Notes under the pieces: generated by a model
The model's database searches: none
What the model saw: only the letters and a program-made list of their open reading frames with translations
Told to the model about the DNA's origin: nothing
NCBI GenBank assembly: GCA_024305745.1
Contig: JAHRBS010000017.1
Coordinates: forward strand, 62,001-126,000
DNA length: 64,000 nt
Direction: 5' to 3'
Origin: Polyporus tsugae
Taxonomy: Eukaryota; Basidiomycota; Agaricomycetes; Polyporales; Polyporaceae
Part shown: positions 48,201-57,972 of the stretch, piece after piece
Numbering within the stretch: position 1 is the first letter of the stretch
Layout: the number at the start of each line of letters is the position of its first letter
Program-made: the position numbers and the translations under genes

Positions 48201-49770
48201 TATTATGAGCCTTTAAATTTATTAAATCACTGGCCATTTTAAATAATAAAAAATCTTTCTCTTTTCTAGAGTGTAACTTATAACTTGAAAAATGTGGAAT
48301 AATTTTCAAAAGAATATCTTCAATTTTATTTACTACATAAATACAAGTTTTATTATTAGTACTGATTTTACCTACATTTCCAAAATAGTGTTGAATACTT
48401 TTTAACAAAGATAAGTCTTTAACATGTAGATGTATACAGAATTTTAATCTACTAATCCAACCTATTTTACTTTTATTACTATTAAGAATAGATATATGAA
48501 AAGAAGCTTCAGCATCAGAAAACCCAGTGATGAACCAGGGATCTAACTTAAAATGATTTATATTTTCCTTTTTATTATTTTTTACAGGTATCAAATTATC
48601 TGATAACAAATGATGTAAAGATGAATGTGTATAAGGTTTAACAATGTTAGAAAAAGTAGACATAGATTGACTAGAGACATATAAGGTATATCCTTTATTT
48701 TTTCCTCCTGAGTGTATTGTTACTGTAAGATTGAACTTGTTTTTTAAAATTTCACATAATTGTGAAAGTTCTTTATATGTAAAACAATTAGTAGCTATCT
48801 TTGCTCCCTTTTTTAATTTACTCCCATCGTCCATAAACCATATAGCTAAAGCGAGTGGAGTTAAATATTGTTCTATATTATTAGGTATTATTTTAACATA
48901 TTTACCTTCTGGACACATATAAAACATATCATGAATCCAATTAAAACTAGAAAAAGTATAAGTATTTATACTATAATGAAAATAAATTTCTCCATTTTTT
49001 CTAATTCTTTTTTTAAGTTCAGGTTTATTAATATTACAATAACCTCTAGTTGATAAATAAGAATGAAACCACATTAAATATTCTACATTTTTATTTGATT
49101 GTTCAAATTTCATTCTAGTCCCTATTCCTCTATTTCTTTTTTCTAAGTGACCATCACCTAATAAAGAACCTATTATTGTGGAAATTATATCTATATTATG
49201 AGGTCCTATTCTTTCTAAGGAAGTTATTATTGTTTTATTTATTTGCTTAGATATATGCAACGGTAATGAAAATAAAACAAAATTAAATTCACTAGGACTC
49301 CAATATAGATTATTAAGATAATACCATTTAAGGCAATTTAGTTTACCTTCCCAACCTACAAACATTACAAAATAATTAGCACCAGATACTAAAACTAACA
49401 TAAAGAATGTGAATAATGATAAATAAGAAAAGAATCTTTGGTTGTGGGGATCTTCTGCCATATAATTAGTTGAAAAGATATGAATTAAAGATGAGATATA
49501 AAGTACAGGAATAAACATTGATACTGTTAACTGATCAAATAAGAATTCCCATTGTACACTTAATATTTCTGATTCTAACCATGTACTTAAATGAACTGAT
49601 ACAGGAGAACCACATAATCCTACTTCATAAAATGCTAAAGTAGCTAAAATTGAAGATATTATTAGGCAGGTACATGTGATGATATGAGCACCAGTCACAC
49701 CTATTTTTCTACCTAATAAACCTGAAACAAAACTTCCTAATAAAGGAAAAATTAATATTGATAAATACAT
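42226..49770 (-). CDS. nad5: NADH dehydrogenase subunit 5, five exons
   Basis: Large antiporter-like subunit of complex I. Start [14 protein letters not shown] at 49770, overlapping the nad4L stop by one base. Exons: 49770-49345 (to MFVGWEG), 47240-47145 ([10 protein letters not shown] to MNRVG), 45833-45639 ([10 protein letters not shown] to LPGSMEG), 44636-44400 ([10 protein letters not shown] to YMVMAVG) and 43254-42226 ([10 protein letters not shown] to LFALYPNQK, stop TAA). Joined length is about 660 residues, normal for the family. Every intron carries an endonuclease, two of them damaged or containing TGA. All exon tryptophans are TGG. Confidence 0.95.
43445..44194 (-). CDS. LAGLIDADG_2-type endonuclease with in-frame TGA (nad5 intron 4)
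   Basis: Two halves separated by TGA (43868-43870) join in frame if it is Trp: [21 protein letters not shown]. Motifs are [10 protein letters not shown] near 43955 and [12 protein letters not shown] near 43660, where the usual DDGS is GDGS. It ends [15 protein letters not shown] with TAG at 43445. The total is about 248 residues from ATG 44194. The ribozyme core just upstream (44254-44372) is identical to that of nad1 intron 2, which carries a GIY-YIG enzyme instead. Confidence 0.78.
44254..44372 (-). repeat. 119-bp intron core segment identical to nad1 intron 2
   Basis: Identical to 17171-17289. Sequences on both sides differ, including the exon-pairing part and the HEG. Confidence 0.92.
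44883..45638 (-). CDS. LAGLIDADG_2-type endonuclease (nad5 intron 3)
   Basis: The frame continues from the exon ending LPGSMEG into about 250 residues. Motifs are [13 protein letters not shown] near 45475 and [14 protein letters not shown] near 45130, with a C-terminal [18 protein letters not shown] typical of this subfamily. It ends at 44883. The frame is intact with TGG only. The intron core lies at 44640-44870 (CTCTGAGGATCCTACT near 44719). Confidence 0.86.
   Translation of the reverse strand, partial: FKGVKHYIFTFIYIYIIFCFIYFDNSYDMAPYSASILPIINSIPTSTLHTITGNMLGDGSISLSKINKGEGKYSMTMDVYSLNYIHHLIENIYSQFTKTKIYAYPNSLLPQHKGKEITQYNFRTKVHPLFTVLHGLWYKWDNEKNKFIKIVPLNISEMFSEISLAYWIMDDGYFDSYGRTKTVLLCTESFTKEECIILQSLLEKLNIKSTLKVRDKINDRYRIRVSKPSMDRVISLVKPYMHKDFLYKLGI
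45925..45944. repeat. GC-rich mini-cluster in nad5 intron 2 HEG
   Basis: TTCTCCCGGACGGGGGGGGG-type sequence, nearly an inverted copy of 46011-46029. It interrupts the HEG C-terminus. Confidence 0.75.
46011..46029. repeat. GC-rich mini-cluster in nad5 intron 2 HEG, inverted
   Basis: CCCCCCCCCTCCGGGAGAA, approximately the reverse complement of the cluster 70 bases away. Confidence 0.75.
47659..49344 (-). CDS. double homing endonuclease fused to nad5 exon 1 (nad5 intron 1)
   Basis: The frame runs from nad5 exon 1 through about 560 further residues. The first unit is LAGLIDADG_2-type: [11 protein letters not shown] near 49155 and [15 protein letters not shown] near 48830, ending [12 protein letters not shown]. 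The second is a LAGLIDADG_1 pair: [13 protein letters not shown] near 48525 and [12 protein letters not shown] near 48045, ending [14 protein letters not shown]. Both units look intact. Normally one intron carries one such enzyme, so this is a tandem fusion. The first unit is the closest relative in the window of the cob intron 2 ORF. The intron core at 47390-47540 matches cob introns 1 and 2. Confidence 0.88.
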   Translation of the reverse strand, partial: KLNCLKWYYLNNLYWSPSEFNFVLFSLPLHISKQINKTIITSLERIGPHNIDIISTIIGSLLGDGHLEKRNRGIGTRMKFEQSNKNVEYLMWFHSYLSTRGYCNINKPELKKRIRKNGEIYFHYSINTYTFSSFNWIHDMFYMCPEGKYVKIIPNNIEQYLTPLALAIWFMDDGSKLKKGAKIATNCFTYKELSQLCEILKNKFNLTVTIHSGGKNKGYTLYVSSQSMSTFSNIVKPYTHSSLHHLLSDNLIPVKNNKKENINHFKLDPWFITGFSDAEASFHISILNSNKSKIGWISRLKFCIHLHVKDLSLLKSIQHYFGNVGKISTNNKTCIYVVNKIEDILLKIIPHFSSYKLHSRKEKDFLLFKMASDLINLKAHNNYEGLKKLIAIKASSNKGLSPLQKSSFPDVEAYPVKINNPLNIENGEWLAGFTSGEGNFQVSITQANKLKIGRQVLLKFRIAQHIKDRELLQLIIDYLKCGRIEMHLKIACYYTVTGLSDINKFILPFYQKYQIRGVKSNDFNDFKLIASLMDKNLHLTEEGLNQINEIKSKMNSLRIME

Positions 49771-50036
49771 TATGTTCTTAAAGAGATATTTCCTCTTAAT
49801 CTATAAAAAGCAACTAAAATACTTAAACCTATTACTGATTCTGCCCCTGCTATTGATATAATAAAAATACTAAAATTTTGTCCGATAGCATCGTCAAAAC
49901 TAAATGAACTTATTAACACTAATAAGGTGACAGCTAATAGCATTATTTCTATTGCTATTATCATTAATATAATGTTTTTTCTATTTAGAATAAATCCTAA
50001 AACACCAATTAAAAATAAAAATAATGATAAATTCAT
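49770..50036 (-). CDS. nad4L: NADH dehydrogenase subunit 4L
   Basis: An 88-residue three-helix subunit of complex I. Start [19 protein letters not shown] at 50036. It contains the conserved [15 protein letters not shown] and [16 protein letters not shown]. The stop overlaps the nad5 start by one base (TAATG), the standard fungal nad4L-nad5 arrangement, so the two are translated from one transcript. Very sure. Confidence 0.96.
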   Translation of the reverse strand: MNLSLFLFLIGVLGFILNRKNIILMIIAIEIMLLAVTLLVLISSFSFDDAIGQNFSIFIISIAGAESVIGLSILVAFYRLRGNISLRT

Positions 50037-50272
50037 AAGTTTAAATATTTAGCTTATCCTTTGGGTACTTGTAATATGATAAGAAAATGGAGACTACTCC
50101 ATTTTATGTTTTATTATTTTATAAATAAGGTTTCAATTTTTCTTTTTTATACCTTTGATTTATTTATAAAATATAATTATATGTTATTATCCTTATTATT
50201 TCTAAATATACATAGAATAACATGATATATATAATTTATTTTTTTTAATATATTATTTATTAGTGATAGATA

Positions 50273-52628
50273 TTAGTTTCCACCCCAGTAATATACAGCT
50301 ATAAATAAGAATAACCATACAACATCTACAAAGTGCCAGTATAAAATACTTGCTTCATATCCAATATGGTGACTATTAGTTAAATGATAATTGATTATTC
50401 TAAAGAAACCAACAGTTATAAAGATTGTTCCTATTATTACATGTACAAATTTGTTATCATAATACATTTAATATTATTTCAACAACTTACGCTGTTGTTC
50501 AGACTATTTCATCAATAGATTTATCTATTGGAGGGTGTTCGTGGAAAGATTATTGTTTACATAGATACTCACTTTCTAGTCGTTGAACCTTCAAATATTA
50601 ATCTTTATTTGCATATTCTATCTTCTATTTATAGAAAAACAAAATATGATTATTCTTAAAAACAAAGAAAATTATATTAAAAAAATGTGTATTTAATTAG
50701 AATAATTATGTTTAATAAAAGCTTGGCTGCAAATTGTCCCGCAAAAAATTAGGATTTCTATGCAATTAACCCTCTTTTCTGTCAAAATAAATAAAATTGT
50801 TAAATTTAAATCTATAAATTTTGTAAATTTGACCGTTAAGTAAATATTTTTTTATAGTATACCTATCTATCTGTAATATTCTACTACATTCACTAATACT
50901 TGAAAAAACTAATACATTGTTTAAATGATCAATAGCCGTTATTTTTATTTTATCAGATACTAATTTTAAAGTATTTCTATAAAATCTTAATCCACCATCT
51001 TTAATGGTATATGGTGAAGGAATATTAGATAGTATTTGATACTTTTTATTAAAATCTATAAATGGAGTTTTATAAGTTGATAGTCTAAAATTATTCCAAT
51101 TACTTATTATTTCTCTAGCTAAAGACTCACCTTCCGGTATAGTATGATAACCATAATAATAAACATCAACTAAAGTACAAAAATCATTAAAATCTTTTAA
51201 TTTCTTACTATTTAATAATTTAGTTTTAGTAAAAAGCGAAACAATGACAATTTTTAAAAAATGGATGTTGTTAAATTCTATTGTGACCACTTGCCTAGAA
51301 TTATTTTTAGTTTGATATGTATTTATATTACCAAATTGAAAATAGTCTACTATGGCCCTAAATAAGGGTAATTCTTTTACATGATTTTCAAATTTAAAAA
51401 CAGGTCTATTAAGATGTGCTGAGAATGAGGCATCACCATCAACGAAACCACCTAACCAATATTTATTTAAGTGTGATAGAGCTGGGCTTGCCTCTAAATA
51501 GATGGAAGGATTTTTTATCTCATGATAAAACTTTATAATTTCATTTCTTCCACTATCGGTAAGATGACCTTTGTTTTTAATTAAATTTACTGCTTTTTCA
51601 AATATTAAAAACTGAAAATATTTAGAACTTTTTAATTGTACTAAATTAAAAACTGGGCAAATAATATTTATTAGTGAAGCTTGATCATTGACAAAAAAAT
51701 TACATCTGTTTTTCGAAATAGATATTTTTCCACATCCTAATTTTTTTTGTATAAACTTTAAAACTTCTAAATCGTCTATATGAAGACCTATTTGAAAAGT
51801 AAGTATTAAACTATTGTATTTATTATCTTGACTTATGTAGTTTCTTAAACTAATATTAAAATTACCTTCAGCATCTACAAAACCAGTAAGCCATTCTAAA
51901 AACGGCGTATCTATTTTTTTAATTTCGGAGTGAACTTTTCTAATATATACAGAATTTTTATTATTTATTTTGGTAGGAGCTAATGTTATTAACCCATGTA
52001 AACCTGTTGAAGCATAGAATGTTGTTCCAAATACTGAATCTGTTATAGTAAATGTTGCATTAAAATATTCAACATATTGTAAAGCAGTGAAAACAATAGC
52101 TAAGATAATAGTTAATAATCCTCCTATTATAGCTTTTTTTCTGTCTCCTTTAATTAGAGCATGGTGTCCATAAGTTATAGTTGATCCACTACTTAATAAT
52201 AAGAAAGTATTTAATAATGGTATCCCAAATGCTGATAATGCTTCTATTCCTTGTGGTGGCCATACCCCTCCAATTTCTACACTTGGACTTAAACTTGAAT
52301 GGAAGAATGCCCAGAATACAGATAAGAATGCAAATACTTCACTAACAATGAATAAAATGACTCCTATTGTTAACCCTTTTTGTACTTGAGTAGTGTGACA
52401 TCCTAAATAAGTTGCTTCTAAAATGATATCCCTAAACCATAATAACATTCCTAAACCTGTTGAAGCTAAACCTACTATAAATGTAAAATCACCATATCCA
52501 TGCATTGATAATACTGCTCCTACTGTTAAATTTAATAATGAAAAACTAACTAATATAGGCCATGGAGATATAGTTACTAAATGGAATGGAAAACTTTGAA
52601 ATAAATTTCTATTTATGTTTAATAACAT
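50273..52628 (-). CDS. cox3: cytochrome c oxidase subunit 3, two exons
   Basis: Seven-helix subunit of complex IV. Start [18 protein letters not shown] at 52628. Exon 1 is 52628-51990 (to [10 protein letters not shown]) and exon 2 is 50443-50273 ([13 protein letters not shown] to AVYYWGGN, stop TAA). The joined product is about 270 residues, the normal length. Blocks [16 protein letters not shown] and [18 protein letters not shown] are intact. One intron interrupts the conserved GLH-VIIGT junction. Confidence 0.95.
50766..51989 (-). CDS. LAGLIDADG endonuclease with C-terminal NUMOD1-like domain (cox3 intron)
   Basis: The frame continues from cox3 exon 1 for about 407 residues. Motifs are [12 protein letters not shown] near 51890 and [12 protein letters not shown] near 51445, both with acids in place. 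After the usual end ([16 protein letters not shown]) come 75 more residues, with [19 protein letters not shown] and [19 protein letters not shown], a NUMOD1-type helix-turn-helix unit more often attached to GIY-YIG enzymes. The frame is intact and TGG-only. The intron core at 50480-50765 belongs to the cox1 intron 3 and cob intron 3 type. Confidence 0.87.
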   Translation of the reverse strand: MTLAPTKINNKNSVYIRKVHSEIKKIDTPFLEWLTGFVDAEGNFNISLRNYISQDNKYNSLILTFQIGLHIDDLEVLKFIQKKLGCGKISISKNRCNFFVNDQASLINIICPVFNLVQLKSSKYFQFLIFEKAVNLIKNKGHLTDSGRNEIIKFYHEIKNPSIYLEASPALSHLNKYWLGGFVDGDASFSAHLNRPVFKFENHVKELPLFRAIVDYFQFGNINTYQTKNNSRQVVTIEFNNIHFLKIVIVSLFTKTKLLNSKKLKDFNDFCTLVDVYYYGYHTIPEGESLAREIISNWNNFRLSTYKTPFIDFNKKYQILSNIPSPYTIKDGGLRFYRNTLKLVSDKIKITAIDHLNNVLVFSSISECSRILQIDRYTIKKYLLNGQIYKIYRFKFNNFIYFDRKEG

Positions 52629-52869
52629 ATATTTTTGATTTTTATTAAACTTTTTTATATTTAATAAAATTAATTTTGTCTGTTAGCATTTTAATGATTT
52701 GTCAATAATGACTTCATAGAAGATTAATAAATATAAATTATATGATGATAATTCACAATAAAGTTTATATTTATTTTTTAAATTTTAATTTATATGATTG
52801 CTTGATTTAGTGTTAATTGATTAACTAACACTAGTTCTTTTATTTTTAAATGACTGCTTTATAAATTTA

Positions 52870-53145
52870 TAGAAATTTTCCAGAAGAGAATATACCAGGT
52901 GGATGATTAGGGAAGTATTTATCTATTTGTCCATAGAACCCTAAAAAGATTTAAGGAAGAGAATAATGAAGCAGGGACAGAGAAACCGTTCTTGAAATCA
53001 TACAAGTTAATGAATATAAGGAAACCTGATAAAGCATTAAAACCTAAACGTATCAAATATTGAACCTAATATTTTGATAGTTTTTCTATCTGAAAAGAAT
53101 ATTAACCCCTTAATAAAAGGTCCAAAGATGTTTTAAATAAAATTT
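52870..53145 (-). pseudogene. second, decayed copy of the plasmid 1 membrane protein gene
   Basis: The minus strand reads GPFIKGLIFFSDRKTIKILG, then after a shift NALSGFLIFINLYDFKNGFS and VPASLFSSLNLF, then GQIDKYFPNHPPGIF. The same order occurs in the gene at 27350-27684 (FFSDRKTMFLLK, NALLGFLIFINLYNFK, DKYFPNHPHVPGG). At least two frameshifts. It marks an older integration of related plasmid DNA near cox3. Confidence 0.82.
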
Positions 53146-53286
53146 TACTTACTAAACATAGTTTTATAAATAATATTTATATTTTTATTTATTATTATTA
53201 TGTAACTCTTTACACTTATTCTTCTAGTTACCCTTATACCTAGATAGGTATGGATTAAGATCTATTAAAATTTTTTAGTAAGGATT

Positions 53287-53357
53287 AGCAAGTATTGGAA
53301 TCGAACCAGATCTAACAGATGATGAGCAAATTGTGCTAACCTTTACACTATATTGCT
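53287..53357 (-). pseudogene. degenerate tRNA-Met-like sequence
   Basis: About 70 bases similar to trnM at 8220-8290, including AGTGTAA, GGTTAGCACAA, anticodon loop CTCATCA and GGTTCGATTCCA. The anticodon stem is largely lost (ATTTG/TCTGT) and the acceptor is weak, so it is probably not functional. A diverged second trnM is the alternative. Confidence 0.6.
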
Positions 53358-54134
53358 TATTAATTTAATGAAAATAAACATTTTAGACTCAAATTTGAAA
53401 TATAAAATATATGAGTAATTGACCAAATTTAACTATTCTCTGTTGGTCCTTATTGAATAAGTAACATGGAAAAATTTCTAAACTTGAAAAGCCAAAAACT
53501 TAATGAACAGTAGCAATGAGTTAATTTACTTTTGCCCATTATGTTTTATTGGTTTAGATTTAGTGAATGTAGAAAATAGTTAAAAGGGTTTATTATCAAA
53601 TAATTTTTAATTTGATTAATCACTTTAGTTTTAAATCTGATTGATCATAATTAAAATGATTCATTATTATAGGCAGAATAAATTATAATTCAAATAAAAT
53701 CCCTATTTAAAATAAGTTAAAATTCTATAAAGATAAACACTCATTAAAAACCCTCTTACATTTTGAAGAGTAAATTTAACCCTCATAAAGTAGAGTCCTG
53801 ATATAAAAAGCGAACAAATAGGGTCCTCTTTTTTTAAGTAATAATAAGATTTTGTCTTAAAAAAAAACAATTAATAACATCCAGTCTATATAATAAATTA
53901 GTAATGCTAAACTAAATACTTTACAGCACTTTCATTTGCATCCTATTTAGAAATGTTCTATTTCTTATTCACATTGATTAAAAAGAAAATTAATAAAAAT
54001 ATTAATTAAAAAGATAATCAATAAGATAGTATCCAGGGGATAGCTTCCTGCTTAATATTCATTCAGCGCTTATCTATCATGTTTGTGGCTACCCAACTAT
54101 GCTTTAATCTTTCTTTAATCTTTTTAATTTTTAA
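53358..54134. other. AT-rich spacer 3' of rnl
   Basis: About 775 bases between the rnl 3' end and the trnM-like relic. No ORF, tRNA or strong repeat is recognised. Confidence 0.55.
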
Positions 54135-57100
54135 AAAATAGAGTATTACAATTGGTACACTAGAGAAACACAGCCTATTGATCCTTTCGTACTAGAAGGT
54201 CTGCCCCCTTTTACTATTTATCCCTCCAGAAGATAGGGACCATACTGACTCACGTCGTATTAAACCCAACTCGCGTAACCTTTTAATCGGCGAACAGCCG
54301 AACCCTTCCAAGCTTCTACCCCCGGAGGATAGGTTGAGTCGACATCGCAATATTAGTATACTAAAAATATACCCCCTCTTACCTTTATTATTAATAGGAT
54401 TGAGAGCTTAATTTTTCAATTAAGATTAGACTATATCTTCATCCAGCATAAGAATACATTTATGTAGCTACTGGATGTTGGCGTGTAGTCGTTGAGGGAT
54501 TACAAATTTTACAGTTGCTATAACCTAAATAAGTAACTTCCCTGCTGATTACCCAATCATTAAGATTATTACAATTTATTATTTAAAAATAAATGAGTAC
54601 TTAAAGCTTTAGGGTGTTCCAGCATATAGCCAATTACTATATAAACATTTCTATTTATATTCCCCAATGTATTTAAGGTGCCAAACAGCCGGGACAATGT
54701 GTACTCTCACCAGCTATCAGCCTGTTATCCCTAGCGTAACTTTTATCGATTGATCCCCGTCTATTCCATAATATAGCGAAGGGTCACTATGCCCTACTTA
54801 CGTATCTGTTCGACTTCTAAGTCTTTCAGTTAGGCATGCTTTCCGCCATTACGCCGATTACAACCTTTCACACTGGTTGATTGATTTCCATTCAATTTTC
54901 TAGCTATACCTTAAGTTAATAAAAATATAATAAATTATATTCAACATAGTTTATACAGATACTATGAATTTTTAGTTTGTATCTTTTTAAAAAAGATTGC
55001 TTATAATAATAAATATCTTTGGATGTACTTTGCTACTTTATCAAAGACGACCGCCCCAGTCAAACTGCCAATTAGCCACCTATCCCTTATAAGCTTGATA
55101 CCATATAACTCTGTATAACAGAATCTAGATATAATAAACAAAAGAAAATTTTGAGTCATATATGATATATTACTTAAAAAGGTAAATATTAACCCAACCA
55201 AAGTCAGAAGGTATTCCATCTTTCGTCAATCGACATCCCTAATTACTATTAACTAAGGTTGTTGTAGATCAATATGATAGCTAACTACAGTAAAGCTGCA
55301 TAGGGTCTTCCCGTCCACCTGGAGGTAACCCGCATCTGCACGGGTAATTCAATTTCACTGAGCAAGTTGTAGAGACAGTGAGACCATCGTTACACTATTG
55401 ATACCAGACCACATTTAATGGCCAATTTATTTTGCTACCTTTGGATCCTCATAGTTAAGACCGCTATTAACCAGACTTTCAATCAGTTACAGTTACCCAT
55501 AACCTCTTTTATGTTAATGGCATTGGGCAAATTTCATCCAGAATACTATGATTTTTGATCATTGCTCTGAATTGTGTTTTTAGTAAACAGTCGGGGCCTC
55601 CGATTTTGTGCCACCCTTTAAAGGGTTCCTCTTATCGTCAAACTTATGAGGAGAACTTGCCGAGTTCCTTAACAACTTTTAGCTCTACGCCTTAGTATTC
55701 TCTACTTACGAACCTGTGTCGGTTTAGGGTACGGTAGTTAAGAATATATTCTTTTCCTGGTCCCTTTTATTTTATTTTATTTTATTTTAAAAATTTTCAG
55801 GACTTTCTAATTCATACTCATCAGACAAAACTTTGGTTTTGTTCCTTAGAGGCCGCATTAACATAAGGTGGTTTAACCTTTCCTTACAACCCTTTCGTAT
55901 TCGGCGAGAAGTATTATAACTTCTTTTTACGTTACTCATGTCAGCATTCTCTCTTCAGTGACCTAAAAACAATGAAACACTGTTTTATCATCAGTATACT
56001 GAATGTTCTACTACCTATATATTGAATATTAATTTTGTTTTTTATTATTCAAAATAAACACGATATCGGTTGATTTTTTGAGACCCGTTAAATTTTTGGT
56101 GTAATATTCTGTTGTATAAGGCTGCTACGTTGTTACATTACGTTTATTAAAAGATAGCGACTACCAGGCTCACTTTACAGCTGCATTCAATATATTACTT
56201 CCTTCATTTCACTTAAAAATCATTTGGGACCTTGTTTCGTGTTCTCGGCTGTTTCCGTCTTGACTACCCAACTTCGCATGAGCAGTCTGAATATCTAACA
56301 TCAATTTATGTCATTCCGAGATTCTCTTCCATTGGTAAGATTTTCGACGTCCCCGCAACCTAAACTTTTCTTTTTAAAAAAGAAATAGTTGGGAACTCAG
56401 TGCTGTACCACCATAAATTTTGTTTAGATGTCATACTTACATATGTTTCGTAGAAAACCAGCTATCACTAGGTCAGATTGGCATTTCACCGCTTCCTAAA
56501 ACTCTTCGGAGAATTTTGCTACATTCACCCGTTCGATCCATTATAATCTGGTCTTAGGAAGATCACCTAGCTTCGGGTCTAATAGAAGTAACTCACCCAT
56601 CACTATTAACCTAGAAAATATTTAACTTCTTAGCCTTATGACTATGAAGGATATCCTATTCTTAATATCTATGAAACTAAGAATACTTTTAGCTAGTTAG
56701 TGTGGTCGCTTTCACTAAGGCTTTGAACCTTGCTACTCCTATTAACTTGCTGACCCATTATGCAAAAGGTACGCCGTTATTTATAATCATAAATTTCGAC
56801 TGCTTATAGAGTTACTAATTCAACTATTTCATTTATGTCTAAAAATACATAACTTTTTCAAACTTTCCCTCACGGTACTTTTCACTATCGCTAAATTTAT
56901 AAATACTTAGCCTTAGAGGATGGTTCCCCTATATTCCGACAAGTTCACTCTCGTCGTACTCATTATTTAAATAAATTTTAATTTAATAATACTTATTTAA
57001 ACATTAATTTTAAAAAGATTTAACATACAGGACTATTTTACCTTCTTTGGTTTCTGGTGTGTATTTTTGTTAAATTTATTTTATTTAAAGGCTGGTCCGA

Positions 57101-57400
57101 TTTCACTCGCCATTACTTTCGGAGTCTCGGTTGATTTCCTTTCCTTTCCCTAATGAAATGTTTTACTTCGGGAAGTTTAAATATAAAGGTTTCCCTTAGG
57201 ATCGCCTACATTCTTTGTCAACATTAAATAAATCTAATGAAACTTGATCACCTTTCAGTGAATTGTGGCTTTTGGACTTGTGCCCTCCTTTTTTATAAAT
57301 TTGCTAGTTTTTCCTTAATAACCCCTTTGAATTACTGTTTGATGTTATTACTATATTGTCAACGATACTTTTATCCCTTACTTTTATTAAAAGAATAAAG
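54135..57400 (-). rRNA. rnl: large subunit ribosomal RNA
   Basis: Reverse-complement landmarks are clear. TAGTACGAAAGGATC is near 54190. Peptidyl-transferase sequences lie at 54330-54350 (GATGTCGACTCAACC) and 54680-54745 (GGCTGTTTGGCACC; GGGATAACAGGCTGATA). Domain IV-V blocks appear near 55300 (GACGGGAAGACCC). About 3.27 kb including one group I intron. Both ends are approximate; the 5' end abuts plasmid insert 2. AT-rich expansion segments occur near 54900-55170. Confidence 0.9.
54360..54678 (-). other. ORF-less group I intron in rnl, peptidyl-transferase region
   Basis: It splits GGCTGTTTGGCACC from ATGTCGACTCAACC. The core blocks GTAGTCGTTGAGG, CTGCTGATTACCC and GGTGTTCCAGCATATAG (plus strand) match the IB-like introns of cox1, nad1 and nad5. 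About 320 bases, no ORF. Confidence 0.75.
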
Positions 57401-57437
57401 AAACAGAGAAGGTAGACTGTTAACACCACAACCAAAA

Positions 57438-57649
57438 TAAAAAAACCTTTTATTATTAATATCCCTCAAAATTTTAATACTAGTTATAATAAAGATTTAT
57501 TCTCTGAATTTAATTTTAATCTTGTTTCATTAGATAAAAAAGATTTACCTCCAATTATTATTGATCTTAAGAGTTTTATTAATAGTAGAACTGTTACTAA
57601 TTATTCAGATCTTACGGATAAAGTAAATAGCTTTAATAAAAAAAATTGA
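57438..57649 (+). pseudogene. partial second copy of the orf311 3' end
   Basis: The plus strand encodes IKKPFIINIPQNFNTSYNKD and LFSEFNFNLVSLDKKDLPP, close to the orf311 C-terminus (FLINVPKNFNTKYNQD, FNFNLVSLEKKDLP). It then continues 22 residues further (NSRTVTNYSDLTDKVNSF) to TGA. No start codon, and the upstream part is missing, so it is a truncated copy at the left edge of insert 2. An oligo-C tract is at 57692-57696. Confidence 0.85.
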
Positions 57650-57798
57650 TGAAAAATTATTAAATGTTTTTACTTCTTAAATTTTTAGTTTCCCCCTTTA
57701 TACTTAAATTTATATAAAAGGAAAGATTGTTTAACGGTATTTTCGGTTTTTTTTTAATTTAAAGCAGAACGAGTAAAAATCTTAAAATATAAAATAAA

Positions 57799-57957
57799 AT
57801 GGAAAATTTACACCACAATATCTTAGAAGCAATAGCTGTCGTAGTCCCCCTATTTGTGATAGGATTCGGGGCAGCTGGGTATCTAGCCTATAGAGCTTAT
57901 TTTTGGACGCCTATCGAAGATGAAGAAGCAGTAATCATGGATGTTGTTAACAGTTAA
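57799..57957 (+). CDS. orf52, small single-helix membrane protein
   Basis: A 52-residue ORF, MENLHHNILEAIAVVVPLF, with a Gly/Ala-rich helix (VIGFGAAGYLAYRAYFW) and an acidic tail (TPIEDEEAVIMDVVNS). Its leader (AGAACGAGT, then ATAAAATAAAA) resembles that of orf311 (AGAACGATAGT, then ATAAAATAAAA), which supports it as an expressed plasmid gene. It lies 15 bases from the convergent dpo stop. Function unknown. Confidence 0.6.
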   Translation: MENLHHNILEAIAVVVPLFVIGFGAAGYLAYRAYFWTPIEDEEAVIMDVVNS

Positions 57958-57972
57958 CAGTAATGTATTCTC

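Noticed and set aside
55001..55219. 72-codon ORF inside rnl
   Set aside because: Lies in an AT-rich expansion of the large rRNA, with no protein-like features beyond hydrophobicity.
55764..55800. TTTTA-type microsatellite in rnl
   Set aside because: Simple AT-rich slippage tract in an expansion segment; nothing further to support.
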